DNA from: Stichopus chloronotus
Taxonomy: Eukaryota; Echinodermata; Holothuroidea; Aspidochirotida; Stichopodidae
Assembly: GCA_021234535.1 (NCBI GenBank)
Contig: CM037840.1
Coordinates: 16,633,415-16,697,414, forward strand
Length of the DNA: 64,000 nt
Reading direction: 5' to 3'
In this document: in pieces, positions 1 to 10,400 of the stretch
How positions within the stretch are numbered: the first letter of the stretch is position 1
Layout: every line of letters begins with the position of its first letter
Translations under genes and position numbers: made by a program
The notes under the pieces: model-generated
Told to the model about the DNA's origin: nothing
Databases searched by the model: none
Seen by the model: only the letters and a program-made list of their open reading frames with translations

Positions 1-476
1 TTTGTAACACGTGGGCGGTCAGTCAGGACTACGTTTTGTATGGTCTCTCTCCCCCGTTGTGCAACACAAGTGTTCGCGAGATACTCACCTTTGTATCGGC
101 CTCCATAAAGCTGGCCGTATGGAGAGACCGTTGTAATATTGTTTTTAGGGGAGAGGGGCGGTCTGCGGACGTCGTCTTGGCATCGGTGAGGGCGGAGGTT
201 AGGTTGAGGGTTGAGTCAGACTTCACTCTTTTGTCCAGGTCGACGTTTGGCAGAAGGTGGGGACCACTTGCATCGGTGCGGGCGGACCAGGTGGTATTGA
301 ACTTGTAATTTTGGGGGATCCTGTACATATGTATATATACTGTATCTGTGTGGTTCTATTACTGTAAAGAACATAATTTTCTGTCTCATTTGGTAGTTTG
401 TAAATAGTTCTCGTGTTTGCTTTTCCTGTGCCGGTTTGAGTTGTGTTTTCGTTTCTGTGCCGTTTTGATGCACTTA
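1..476 (+). mobile_element. 3' end of an L1/Tx1-like LINE, cut by the window edge
   Basis: Bases 1-476 match 6057-6533 closely on the same strand, so this is the 3' end of a second copy of the LINE annotated at 3854-6533. It holds the last stretch of the polyprotein (about 36-308, matching peptide 6092-6352) and the 3' UTR. Both copies stop just after ATGCACTTA, and neither has a clear poly(A) tail. The rest of this copy lies left of the window. No intact protein is encoded. Confidence 0.8.
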
Positions 477-2911
477 AAAAGTACGCTTTATTGCTGAACT
501 CTATGCCAAATCACCCGACAGATATCCCTGAAAGTATTCCAGAACACTCTAGAAAAAGAAGTATAATAATTGAAAGTGATAGAATTTTAAATCGTGAGGA
601 AAATTTTCTGAGACAATTTTTGCCAACATAAGCAAACTTCAAGATGGGCCTGCTGCCATGGGACAGGGAGTGACCTGTGCCCTCAACCTTTTTATGCAAG
701 CTGAGAAATTCAGTAGTCCTAATTGACATTTGAGGGGAAGTCACCCCTCGATTCTTCCCGCTCTCCTCGATGGTAGCTAACGAGAAACGTTTTGGGATAA
801 ATCGTGCAATGCAAATGTACAATTCTTTGATTTTTGGCGATCTTAGCTCCGGCGACTCAAATGAAGATTTATGTATACTTGCGTTGATCAGTTCTGGATT
901 TTATTTTTGGTACACGCATGAGCCTGTTATGCAACCCATACGGGCGATGGCGGCCTTGGTTATTGCTTATGAGTTTGTTGTTCAGGTCCATCTTTTCCCT
1001 GAACAAGCCGGAGTCAGATGACTTCTCGAACCATTATTTCTTGCTTTTCGTCATGTTGTTCGTCTGTATTCAAAAACTGTCAACTGTAAGGACTATGGAT
1101 TTCACTGCTTTATTTATACCGCATTTTTTACGGGGTAATAATATAATCAACACGGTTTCGGAAGAATGAGCCGATTAGCCATGGCAATGGTGTTCATAGT
1201 AGAACCTGGTACGTATGTTTCATCAGCGTCACTGCACTTCTTCCGTGTCGGAGTATATTGACAACAGCTGATCTGCAGCTTACTCCACAAGTGCACCGGT
1301 AACCATTTTCCGGACACTATGCTATATTTCCCACTTTGCACAAACAAATTTGTACAATAAAGCAGGCAGTACGGTAGCCTCCTTTTGAAGAATGGAATCC
1401 GATGTGAATTTTTTTTATCAAACATCTTTAATATATATTACCGTAGCGACCGCATGGGCGCCGATTGAAAGTGTGGGGCGCATCTAACCTAAAACTTGTT
1501 CTCCTATAAGTAACGTAAGCCATGGCGTAAGCCTGTGGAACAAAAAACAATATGGGAGGGGGTTCAGTGCCATCAGGACGATCTAAGCGGAGCGCCACCA
1601 TTAGTTGGAGTGACGCGAACAAGAAGATTTGGGGCTTTGGAAACCCCCCAGATCATGGCCAGAAACGGCACTAGTTGGCTTCATCATTGGACGTCAAGTG
1701 CCATGGAACACCAGGATGGTCACTTCCTCATCATTCATGGTCAACTCAAGTGCATGGAGAGCTCCCGTTCCTTTAGTAGCAACATCAAAACCTTCTTCTT
1801 CTGGATAAGATGACTCCCCAACCCAAATTGCTGATTTTACTGCTTCCCTTTTACTGATTCATAGAATTTCACAAAGTTGTCCATTTCACTGACAACTATA
1901 TTTCGCTCTTCTGATGCTCGGTCATGAAGATTGAGAGTGTCAACTGCTTTCCATCGGACGGAGAATGGTACTGTGTGTCTACCCTGTAATGAAATACGTT
2001 CAGGCATGTTTCAGTATCATGTGTGCTCATTCATCGTAAGTTCTTATCAATAAATGTCCCGATTGACATGGACAATATCTACACCTGTATAACTGGAGGA
2101 TCATATCCAACTGAAAGTCTCTCTTAATGTCAAAAACCTACATAGAAATAGAGGTGAATAGCAAGTATTTAACCATTTGCTGAGAAATATTTACTCTTGG
2201 ATCGACAGTTCTGGTAGAAGAAACAGGATTTTCAGAGAAGAAACACTTGTTCTTGTCCTGCATGGTTACTCTCGAGACAATTGCCTGTCCATCTGTGATG
2301 TGAGAAAGAGCAACAAAACGAAATGTGATAAGCTGTTCATAAGCGGAAAAATGCATATGCAGAGAATAATGCAGCATATTTAATAGACCGCCATTTCTAT
2401 TGATAATTTGCTAGAAATACGCAAAAATATGAAAACGGAATAGTGGGAATCCCAAACAAGTTGTTCTGCATGCAAGCTTGTAATATGTATGGTATTAAAT
2501 TATGCTACTTTTGAATAGAAATACCTGCTCTTTTTGAAGATGTAGAAAGACGGCTTGCCAATATTAATCAGATGAGCATATGGAAACACCCACTACTGTA
2601 CTCCTTCAGTTACAATTTTATGTTCTTTAGGGATTCATAAACCCTGCAAATGATAGATCATTATTACACCTTACATGTTGTAAGAACACTGTTATTGACA
2701 CTGCAATTCTGACATCGACGCAACAGTTTGAGAAAAGGGTTGAAAGCTTGACTGTTGTCAAAAAAAAGCTACACTCGAAATGTTCCAGTTATGTAACTAA
2801 TACTTTGCTAAAAGTAGTGTGCCGAGGTATCGTGCTCATTATTCGCGTGAGTAAGTAAATAATCATCGCAAATGGACATAACCAGACCTGGCTGTAATTA
2901 AAAAACTAAAT
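477..2911. other. Stretch with no supported gene
   Basis: I find no exon here with both a family match and good splice sites. A motif AGCGCCACCAT near 1591 recurs around 53.9-57.6 kb and probably marks a decayed dispersed repeat. The open frames at 443-631 and 1535-1813 are short and unlike any family I know. Confidence 0.5.
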
Positions 2912-3002
2912 GCCTCATCGTCTATTGAATCCTCCACAGCTAGTTTATATTAGTTAGACAAACGCCTCATCATCTTCTCCTGAATCTCCTACAGCTGGTT
3001 CG
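2912..3002 (-). repeat. Diverged local duplication of a coding 3' end
   Basis: On the minus strand, the segment at about 2912-2946 reads as a variant of the C-terminal coding segment at about 2965-3002. The two encode AVEDSIDDEAF and AVGDSGEDDEAF. It looks like a short tandem duplication of the end of the last exon of the neighbouring gene fragment. Confidence 0.4.
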
Positions 3003-3163
3003 GGTAGTTGGTCTTTCGATCTGCTGGAAGTGGGTAGTGCTCTGTACCAATCGTGGAATTCTTCTGGGATGGCTAGGTAGTCACAAAGCTTCATAAGGTC
3101 TTTCTCCTTCATCTCACTTATTGGGAGGCTAGCCTTATAGGCTTCGGTCGACCTCGTCCGCAT
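2954..3163 (-). pseudogene. C-terminal exon of an unrecognised, probably transposon-associated protein
   Basis: The minus frame runs open to a stop at 2954 and includes LPISEMKEKDLMKLCDYLAI followed by PEEFHDWY. This style of tail (a 'LPIS...K..DL..LC....IP...H.FY' pattern) resembles, from memory, the C-termini of repetitive proteins of unknown function in fish and invertebrate genomes. The 5' edge of the exon is unclear: a stop lies shortly upstream in frame, and an acceptor could lie near 3150. It may pair with the exon at 3513-3626 on the same strand. No function is assigned. Confidence 0.35.
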
Positions 3164-3512
3164 ACACAGATCCGTTTATAGTTATCTGTGTAGTTGTATC
3201 TGTAGGAAATCTTTCCTGGTTCATTCTTTTTGTACATCAGACTTTCCACAAGAAGCCAGTTGATGTTTCCGTCCTCGCCGCGTGCATGCGTGCATCCATG
3301 CGTGCTTACATGTTCTTCTAATGTATTACAGACCCGTATGCAGCTTTTCAGAGGGGGGGTTCGATTTTACCACAAGTGGAACATTTTACGCGGCAATTAT
3401 GACCGACAAATTAAACTCAGTTGCTAACGTAGGCCTACTATCATAAGCTGAGCGGAACTCCAGATCTGGTGGGGGTTTGTCCGACCCCCCTCCGATACGG
3501 GCCTGGTATTAC

Positions 3513-3626
3513 CGTTCATGCTGTGATTGGATTCACATTCACCAGTTATATTGTCTTCGCCGTTGCCTCTGTCACTCTCAAGCCCCTCAAGTAACATTTG
3601 TAATGCTTGCGATCCATCAAGATTTC
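3513..3626 (-). CDS. Possible exon, unknown acidic protein
   Basis: A minus-strand block of 114 bp has an acceptor (pyrimidine-rich, then TTTTCAG) before 3626 and a donor GTAATA after 3513. It reads GNLDGSQALQMLLEGLESDR and continues acidic (NGEDNITGECE). Exon-like edges and acidic composition support coding, but I recognise no family. It may belong with the C-terminal fragment at 2954-3163. Confidence 0.3.
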
Positions 3627-3873
3627 CTGAAAAGCTAATAGCAATTAGCGCGGTACTAACATTGTCAACCAAAACTTTGTATGTCCGGCCTTACTGATAT
3701 GTATGCTTACTTTTTTTTATAACTGTATGCTGACATAACATATGATACACTGTGGATATTTTGCATGAAGTGCTCTAGGTGAGACAAAGTATGATGAGAA
3801 TCTTCAAAATTGGTAGTTACCATATGAGTCCATCTTTAAAAGAGTTTGAAGCAGGTACGGGGGGTGGCGAACA

Positions 3874-5144
3874 TTGAGGCCGGCCTTTTCATCGGGTTTG
3901 GAGTGGTGGGACGATGTGAAGTCCCGCATCAAACAGTTTACAGTCGAATCCTGTGTAGCAAGGGCTCCTCGAAGAAGGGAGTTCCTCTCGCTCTGCTCTA
4001 GGGAGAGGAACGGGGACTCCTCCGCGCTTCACGCAATCCAGCGGTATCTTGATCTAAAACCTACACGGGGCTCGTGTCCAAGTATTAAGTTCTTCCGAGA
4101 CGTCACGAAGTACGCCATTGATCGGCGCTTAAAGACAGTCCGTGACGTCCATGGTGTGGTACAGAAGGACCCTCTCGTCATCGTAGAGGTATTCAAGAAC
4201 TTCTGTGAGCAGCTTTATACTGCAGCAGATGTCGATGAGGGTCTTCAACAGTCCCTATTAGATAATTTTGTTTGGGCCCCTTCCGACGATCAGAACGACG
4301 AACTTGGTTCCTCCGTTGACAGTCGACGAGCTCTGGAGGGCGGTGGCGAAGATGAAATCCGGTAAAGCCCCTGGGTCCGACGGTATTCCGGTTGAATTTT
4401 ACAAACGCTTCTGGAGTACCGTTGGTCCCGATCTCCGTGATGTATTCGTCTCCACCTTCCTTACTGGCTCATTGAGCCCTTCGCAACGCACTGGTGTGAT
4501 AACGTTGTTGCCAAACGCAGGGGATCCCCTTGAACCGAAAAACAAGCGGCCAATCACCCTGTTGAAGGTGGACTACAAATCCTGGCAAAAGCCCTTTGTA
4601 ACAGGGTAGGCACAGTTATGCCGGATCTTATTGGGCCTTTTCAGACATGTGCGGTGCGGGGACGCCGTGTTCAGCAGAACCTCTGGTTGATGCGGGACTT
4701 AGTTGAATATGTTATTGACCGTGACCTCCCATGTGCGCTTGTCTCCCTCGATCAGGAAAAGGCCTTTGACATGGTTGGTCACGGTTTTCTCCTTAAAGTG
4801 TTGGCGAAGTTTAATTTCAACCCAGCTTTTGTTGCATGGGTTAATTTGCTGTATAATAATGTAAGCGGCTTTTCATCGGACACCGCGGGGTGCAAGGTTG
4901 TCCCCTCTCACCTCTACTCTATGTTGTGTTTAGTGAATCCCTTGTAAGAGCCTTTCAAGTCGACGCTTTGTTCCGTCCGTTCAATATTCCTGGTGGATCT
5001 GAGGTCAAGTGCCTGCAGTACGCTGATGACGTCACTTGCGTAGTCTCTGACCTGGCCTCCTTCAGGGCCCTTACTGGCACGCTGGCTACCTTGCAAAGAG
5101 CAACAGGTGCCAGACTGAACCCAACAAAGACCAAAGGACTTTAG
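3874..5144 (+). pseudogene. LINE reverse transcriptase, frameshifted
   Basis: Three frames together give an RT domain. The linker and the start of RT lie at 3874-4609, including the KSGKAPGSDGIPVEFYKRFW motif typical of L1/Tx1-like RT. The central part at 4618-4947 includes LVSLDQEKAFD. The catalytic block at 4890-5144 includes MQGCPLSPLLY and YADD (about 5022-5033). The catalytic YADD box is intact, but breaks near 4300, 4610 and 4900 prevent a full protein. Confidence 0.8.
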
Positions 5145-5173
5145 GTGGGTGGCGATATAGAAAACTGCCCTTC

Positions 5174-6352
5174 GTGGCATCGTGGGTGGAAGGCGCATTA
5201 AAAATTAATGGTATATGGTTTGGTGCTGGTTCGCCGGAGTCACTTACCTGGGACGAGAAAGTGGACCTGGTGGAGGCTAGGTTGGAGGACTTCAGGGATC
5301 GCTACATTAGCCTGTTGGGGAAGGTTACTGTTATCAATCGTTTCGTTTACCCTCTCTTGTGGTACCCGGGCACTGTTCTGGTTGCTCCAGATGGTGTCCT
5401 GGCTCGACTCGAGAGGGCCGTGTTTAGTCTTTCTGGTCAGGGAAGACGGAGTTGGTCAAAAGAAGGGTAGTGTATCAGGACCTTATTAGTGGGGGGTTGG
5501 GCCTTGTGCATTTTCCTTTTTCCTTCCAAGCTCCGTTTTCTCCTGACCAAATGTGTTTATAGTGCTGTTGACAGCAACATGCCGTTTGCCTATTTTGTTC
5601 GTTATTGGGGAGGGCCTTCTTTCCGCCGTTTTTTCCCCTCCCTATTTAGCAACAGTGCTCCCCATAGCTGGAGGCCCACGAAGGCCTTCGGCCACATGAG
5701 GGACACTCCGTATTATGTCATCCGCGGGGGACGTCTCGCAATCCAGTGCGGGGACCCAATATCGGGCTATTTTTGATGAATTGGTCGGCCAGGTCCATCC
5801 AACCGACTATGCTTCGGGGCCGGAATTGTGGAGTGCAGTTCACAGCAGGTCACTTGACTTTCGCCGGCGAGACCTGTTGTGGCGAATTGCACATGACGCC
5901 ATTGTAACCAACCTCAAGCGCCATCGGTGGCGTCTTGGAGATGTCATTTGCCCCCGCAATGGATGTACAGGATGGGAGAGTGTTCCACATGTGTTTTGGC
6001 ATTGTGGCCCTCCTTTGGGATTGGTTTCAAGTCCTGAAGTCAGGATCGCCTCACGTTTTGTAACACATGGACGGTCAGCCGGGACTACGTTTTGTATGGT
6101 CTCTCTCCCCCATTGTGCAACACAAGTGTTCGCGAGATACTTACCTTTGTATCCGCCTCCATAAAGCTGGCCGTATGGAGAGACCGCTGTAGTATTGTAT
6201 TTAGGGGTGAGGGGCGGCCTGCGGACGTCGTCTTGGCATCGTTGAAGGCGGAGGTTAGGTTCAGGGTTGAGTCCGACTTCGTTTGTCTAGGTCGACGTTT
6301 GGCAGACGGTGGGGTCCAATTGCTTCGGTGCGGGCGGACCGGTTGGTATTGA
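5174..6352 (+). pseudogene. LINE polyprotein C-terminal part with zf-RVT domain
   Basis: This segment follows the RT palm. The thumb/connection region is at 5174-5470 (LLGKVTVINRFVYPLLWY). The zf-RVT segment is at 5715-6164 and includes RRRDLLWRIAHDAIVTNLKR, with a cysteine/histidine pattern C-x4-C then H-x3-H-C. The tail at 6092-6352 matches the copy at 36-308. Frame changes occur at about 5470, 5770 and 6100. This family uses the domain as a nucleic-acid-binding module. Confidence 0.75.
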
Positions 6353-6557
6353 AGTTGTAATTTTTTTGTGGTTCCTGTACATATTTACATATACTGTATT
6401 GTGTGGCTCTATTACTGTAAGGAACATAATTTTCTGTTTCATTTGGTAGTGTGTAAATAGTTCGCGTTTTTGCTTTTCCTGAGCCGGTTTGAGTTTGTAT
6501 TTGTTCTGTTTCTGTGCCGTTTTTATGCACTTACACAGACATGTTGCACGACTGTTT

Positions 6558-6576
6558 CTAAGTCTACATCACACAT
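6558..6576 (+). repeat. 19-bp direct repeat, left flank of the Ty3/gypsy fragment
   Basis: CTAAGTCTACATCACACAT occurs here and again at 8146-8164, with different bases outside each copy. The two copies sit exactly at the edges of the recognisable Ty3/gypsy sequence. That is what a target-site duplication would look like. Confidence 0.7.
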
Positions 6577-6579
6577 TTA

Positions 6580-6965
6580 GGAACCTTGTTGCCCCAGCGA
6601 AACCGGGTGACAAGACATACAAGGATTTAGTGGACACCATGAAAAAGCACCACCACCCAGCACCATCGGAAATTGTCCAAAGGTGCAAATTCAATAGCCG
6701 TAACCAACACCCAGGTGAGTCAATCGCAACGTTCGTTTTCATAGGCCTAGAGATGGCAGCAGAGAATGCCAAAGACTTGAAACTACCGTCCCACGACGCT
6801 TCTGGCCACGCACCCGACCCACGTACCTCAGTGGCGGTCATGCAGATCCCACTCCTCATCCACTGGTCGACGAAACAAATCAAAGAAAGCGCCACCTGTT
6901 ATCGATGGTGTTTATTAGGAAAAACAGTGTCACAAAGGACAGATTGCCAAAGTATGTCACAATAA
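6580..6965 (+). pseudogene. Ty3/gypsy gag fragment
   Basis: The frame includes NLVAPAKPGDKTYKDLVDTM and then a PSEIVQRCKF segment. These are typical of the central gag (retrotrans_gag) domain in invertebrate Ty3/gypsy elements. The N-terminus is missing and the nucleocapsid zinc knuckle is not seen in frame. Confidence 0.65.
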
Positions 6966-7053
6966 AGCAAAAGCCAAAAATGTTCGCCTGGCAGGCGCGG
7001 AAAGTAAACCGGCTCAGAGAGACGGCACTACTACAACGGCTAATGTCGAGCCA

Positions 7054-7300
7054 GTGAAAAAAGGTCTGAAAATAGACAGTCAGGACGTTGTAATGGAGGT
7101 AGATGCGGGGGCCTCGTTTTCAGTAATCTCCGAGAACACTTTCGTTGAAACAGATGTAAAGTTAAGAACTCACACGGGGGAACCGCTCGTAGTTATAGGA
7201 GCAATACAAGTAAATTTTGAATACCACAGACAGAAAGAGAATCTGGAGATTCTGGTGGTAGAAGGGCAATGGCCAAGCCTGTTCGGAAGAGACGAAAAAC
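7054..7300 (+). pseudogene. Ty3/gypsy aspartic protease fragment
   Basis: The frame carries MEVDAGASFSVISE and LFGRDE, the start and end signatures of a retropepsin domain. The usual D-T/S-G active-site triplet reads D-A-G here, so the protease was probably inactive even before the frame ended. Confidence 0.6.
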
Positions 7301-7312
7301 ATTAATGTCGTT

Positions 7313-7908
7313 GGTACTTCCAGCATCCAAGAGCTATTAAATCGTCACAGGGACGTGTTCCGCGATGAACTGGCAACCCTTCAGGGCGTGTTTCCTAAAA
7401 TATACGTGGGCCCAAATGTCACGCCGAAATTTTGCAAGTCTCGCTCCGTGCCCTACGCCATGCGCGATAAGGTTGGAAAGGAACTGTCACGGTTACAGGA
7501 TGCCGGCATAATCGAGCCGATCCAGTTTACAGACTGGTCAGCCCCAATTGTCCCCGGATAGAAGACCTTTTCGCAAAACTCGCTGGATGGAAACGACTTT
7601 CCAAACTGGACATGTCTCAAGCCTACCAGCAATTGTTACTGGATGAGGAGTCGAAGAATTATGTACTTTAAGGTTACCACCAGTTTCCTTTCGAGTCCCT
7701 CAGGTAACGGTGTATTTGTCGCGGGTGCAACAGACGAAGCCCACCTCGGGCCTTAGAGGAAGTACTAAAACGCCTACAGTGTGGGTTCCTAGCGACCTCA
7801 GTGGATTACCTAGGTCATAGCACTGACTGAAGCGGCCTTCATCCTCTGCCCGTAAAGACCATCCAGGATGCCCCCTCACCAACTAACGTCACTGAGCTGA
7901 AGTCTTTT
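7313..7908 (+). pseudogene. Ty3/gypsy reverse transcriptase remnant with deletions
   Basis: N-terminal RT is visible at 7313-7561 (ELLNRHRDVFRDEL; LQDAGIIEPI). Motif A follows at about 7562-7670 in another frame (KLDMSQAYQQLLLDEES). The end of RT lies at about 7795-7908 (VDYLGH and VTELKSF). The YxDD block and RNase H are deleted. The junction near 7908 runs straight into integrase. Confidence 0.6.
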
Positions 7909-8145
7909 ATCTCTCAGTTCTTATTTAAGTATCGCATAACTCCCCAGTCCACCACAGGGAAGGCGCCTAGTGTCCAGGAACGGGTGGAAGGGAGCCAAAT
8001 TGAGCAAAAGTGGACACATGACCGGCGAACAAGTGACAGACGTTTGGACATGGATGAACGTGTGTACGTTCGAAATTATACCGACAGAGGACCCAAGTGG
8101 TGGACAGGTAACATTGTCGAAATTACGGGACCCTTATCCGTTGAA
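7909..8145 (+). pseudogene. Ty3/gypsy integrase C-terminal remnant
   Basis: The sequence reads FLFKYRITPQSTTGKAPS and later VYVRNY...GPKWWTGNIVEITGPLSVEL. This is the end of the integrase core and the SH3-like C-terminal domain. The catalytic core residues are absent. Similarity stops at the 19-bp repeat. Confidence 0.65.
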
Positions 8146-8164
8146 CTAAGTCTACATCACACAT
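8146..8164 (+). repeat. 19-bp direct repeat, right flank of the Ty3/gypsy fragment
   Basis: This copy is identical to 6558-6576. Recognisable integrase sequence ends immediately before it. Confidence 0.7.
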
Positions 8165-8645
8165 AACATCACACATATCCTTTGGAGTACATATATGACC
8201 ACACCATCCATGGAATAGATTTAACACCAAATCTGGTGTAAAGTTAATACTCGGTGGTGTCAGTTCGTTTTCAATCGGGTTGGTGTGGAATCGACACCCA
8301 TCAGCATTATTTTTTAACACCACATCCTGATGTTTATTTATTCTTGGTGGCGTTAATGAGTGTTTCGGCTCCAGGATCATCCTTAATTTCTCTCAATCAA
8401 ACTTGGTTTCAAAACCATAGTTCCAGCATTAAAAGTTGCAGGCAGACACAAAATGATGGAGTAGTCATTACGTATCCTTTCTCACTAATAGTTAACTATG
8501 AACTATAACATTATGAAATCAGGAAGAAAAAGACGTCTGTGGCATGGGACATTGACTTCAAAAATATTTTAAGTAAAAGCAATGACCAGTTTGTGATTAC
8601 CTAGGAATACCCACTACATATCCTGTATGCTTAAAGTCAATAAGT
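8165..8645. other. No gene seen; small hairpin
   Basis: There is no supported exon. A near-perfect inverted repeat (TTTAACACCA ... TGGTGTAAA) lies near 8220-8245, and related GGTGT/ACACC words recur to about 8330. Confidence 0.4.
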
Positions 8646-10400
8646 TCATGAACACTTTTTACACAAAATGAAGGAGGAAAGGTTTTTTTCACAGCAAATC
8701 TGCAAGACAAAATAAACATCGTGAATCAAAATATGCGTTATCTGACCAAACAAGGGCATCTCTTCTACGTCACAGACAACTTGTGCTTTTGTTTGTATTC
8801 TGGTCATAACAGATTCAACACATTCAAAGAACAAAAGTAATCATGTTTGGCTTCGTACCTCATACATGGGGTAATGCACCATGAATGGTTGTTCTGGGAA
8901 AACTTAATGAAATTTGGCGTGATGCTCTGCAATTAGTATACCAAGTTGGGCAATAAAACCGTGTGTTACTTTTGTTGAGAAAATTATATCCATGCAATGC
9001 AGTAATTCCAATAGCAGATCAAAATAAGGCATGTCTTCATCTTGCACTAGATGCTCAACTATGAGAGGTAAATGCCTTATTAGGCACCATGCTTGCATGG
9101 CCTTTTGACCAGTAGCATTACCTTGTGACTTTAACTTGATAAGAGAAAGCTTGTTTGATTTTTCAGTAGAGCCGTAATCACAAGTGTGTACTTCACTACT
9201 AAGATTACTGTATGAGATCAAGGGAGGTTCTCTTTTAAAAACAAATTGTGCCATTTCATACTGTACTACCCCTTCCGGGAGGTCATCAAGAGAAAAATTG
9301 GAAAGAATATGAAAGTATGCACAGTCATTAAAAACAGATTCACTTTGAGCTCGTGTGTTAAATACAAATTCTGCTGAGCTTGTTGAACATGCAGCTTGTG
9401 TAAATCTTTATTTCTCATTTGCATGTTCCTCTCCTTGAAAATGACCTGCGCATCCTCCTTGCTTGTCAAACAAATACGACAGAAATGACTAGCAGAAAAG
9501 CTTTCAACAAACCAAACAATGAGTGAGCAGCCAGATTATCAGCACTGAACTGAGTTAATGTACCTTTTTTGAACGATCCATCAAGCAGTGCAACTCCATG
9601 TTCAGATAAGTGGCAAAGAGCAGCACAGTGAATGTTTTGCAAATTTGAATTTAATTTCGGTGGCAAGTTTTTCAAAACAAAGTAAAAGGCACCTATTTTG
9701 TGGAAGAAATGGAGTCCCTAATCACACCGTCAGTACTTATGTGATCATGAGTAATACGGTGCTTAATATCAGGGTGCTTCAAAAACTGTAATGTAACTTG
9801 TCCATAAGCTCCGGTAATTCTATTGACACGATTATCGATACGAACTCCTAAAGAAATTTCACAAGGTTCTACCATTCCCTGCTCTGTAAAGTATTTCTAA
9901 GCCCATTTTGTTCAAAAGACTGGTCTATTTGTTACTTCGTTAATGAGAATGAGAATGTCCATTGCATTTGCCATAGAATTTATGGCATTTTGTGATATTT
10001 TTGAACTAGACAATTTACAAATTATCCCTGCAGCCTGATTTTGAAGTTGATGAGGAGAAAGGATTGAGGACGCTGCCAAGTCTGTATTCTCTCCATTAAC
10101 ATCGTCATAACCATTATTTTCTTCATCCTCGCCCTCACAAGCATCCTGATCTTCAACACTCCTGTTTGGGTGGATAGTAAAGAGTGCATGCTTAACGAAA
10201 TGTCTTTTCAATCCACTATATGAATAAAAGGTACGGGAGCATACACCTTGACCACACTTCAATATGTCGAAATAGCTCTGATGTGTTGGAAAGGTTGGCC
10301 TCACATTTTCCAAGTCCAAAAGCTGTGAAGGTGACTGCTGTAATGAAGGCCAAACACATAATGACTCCCCAAGACCAATAAGGTATGGCTGCATGACCAC
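8646..10400 (-). pseudogene. C2H2-containing, CACTA/EnSpm-like transposase-family pseudogene
   Basis: The minus strand carries the pieces, in order, of a large repetitive protein family that I know from fish and invertebrate gene sets. Piece one (10400-9912) has a C2H2 finger (CGQGVCSRTFYSYSGLKRHF) and an acidic linker. Then come EPCEISLGVRIDNRVNRITG (9875-9693), KNLPPKLNSNLQNIHCAALC (9675-9466), ICLTSKEDAQ (9469-9266), and LLELLHCMDIIFS with IAEHHAKFH (9254-8904). MRYEAKHDYF is at about 8860 and EEMPLFGQITHILIHD at 8834-8646. The MRYEAKH block resembles the end of CACTA-type transposases, so a transposase origin is my inference. Frameshifts near 9340, 9690 and 8870 and an in-frame stop near 8902 make it non-functional. 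Confidence 0.65.

Larger units (their letters stand above)
3854..6533 (+). mobile_element. 5'-truncated L1/Tx1-like non-LTR retrotransposon
   Basis: This is a LINE copy that lacks its 5' part. The endonuclease domain is missing, and the sequence begins in the linker between endonuclease and reverse transcriptase. In order it has RT motifs 0-7, a C-terminal zinc-knuckle (zf-RVT) region and a 3' UTR ending in ATGCACTTA near 6533. The RT motif set and the zf-RVT domain after RT fit the L1/Tx1 group. Several frameshifts make it a dead copy. I saw no convincing target-site duplication. Its 3' end matches 1-476. Confidence 0.85.
6577..8145 (+). mobile_element. Internally deleted Ty3/gypsy retrotransposon fragment without LTRs
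   Basis: Gag, protease, N-terminal RT and the C-terminal end of integrase appear in normal order in only 1.6 kb, so most of RT, RNase H and integrase is gone. No LTRs are visible at either end. The fragment begins inside gag and ends inside the integrase C-terminus, flanked by a 19-bp direct repeat. It lies directly after the 3' end of the LINE. Confidence 0.75.
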
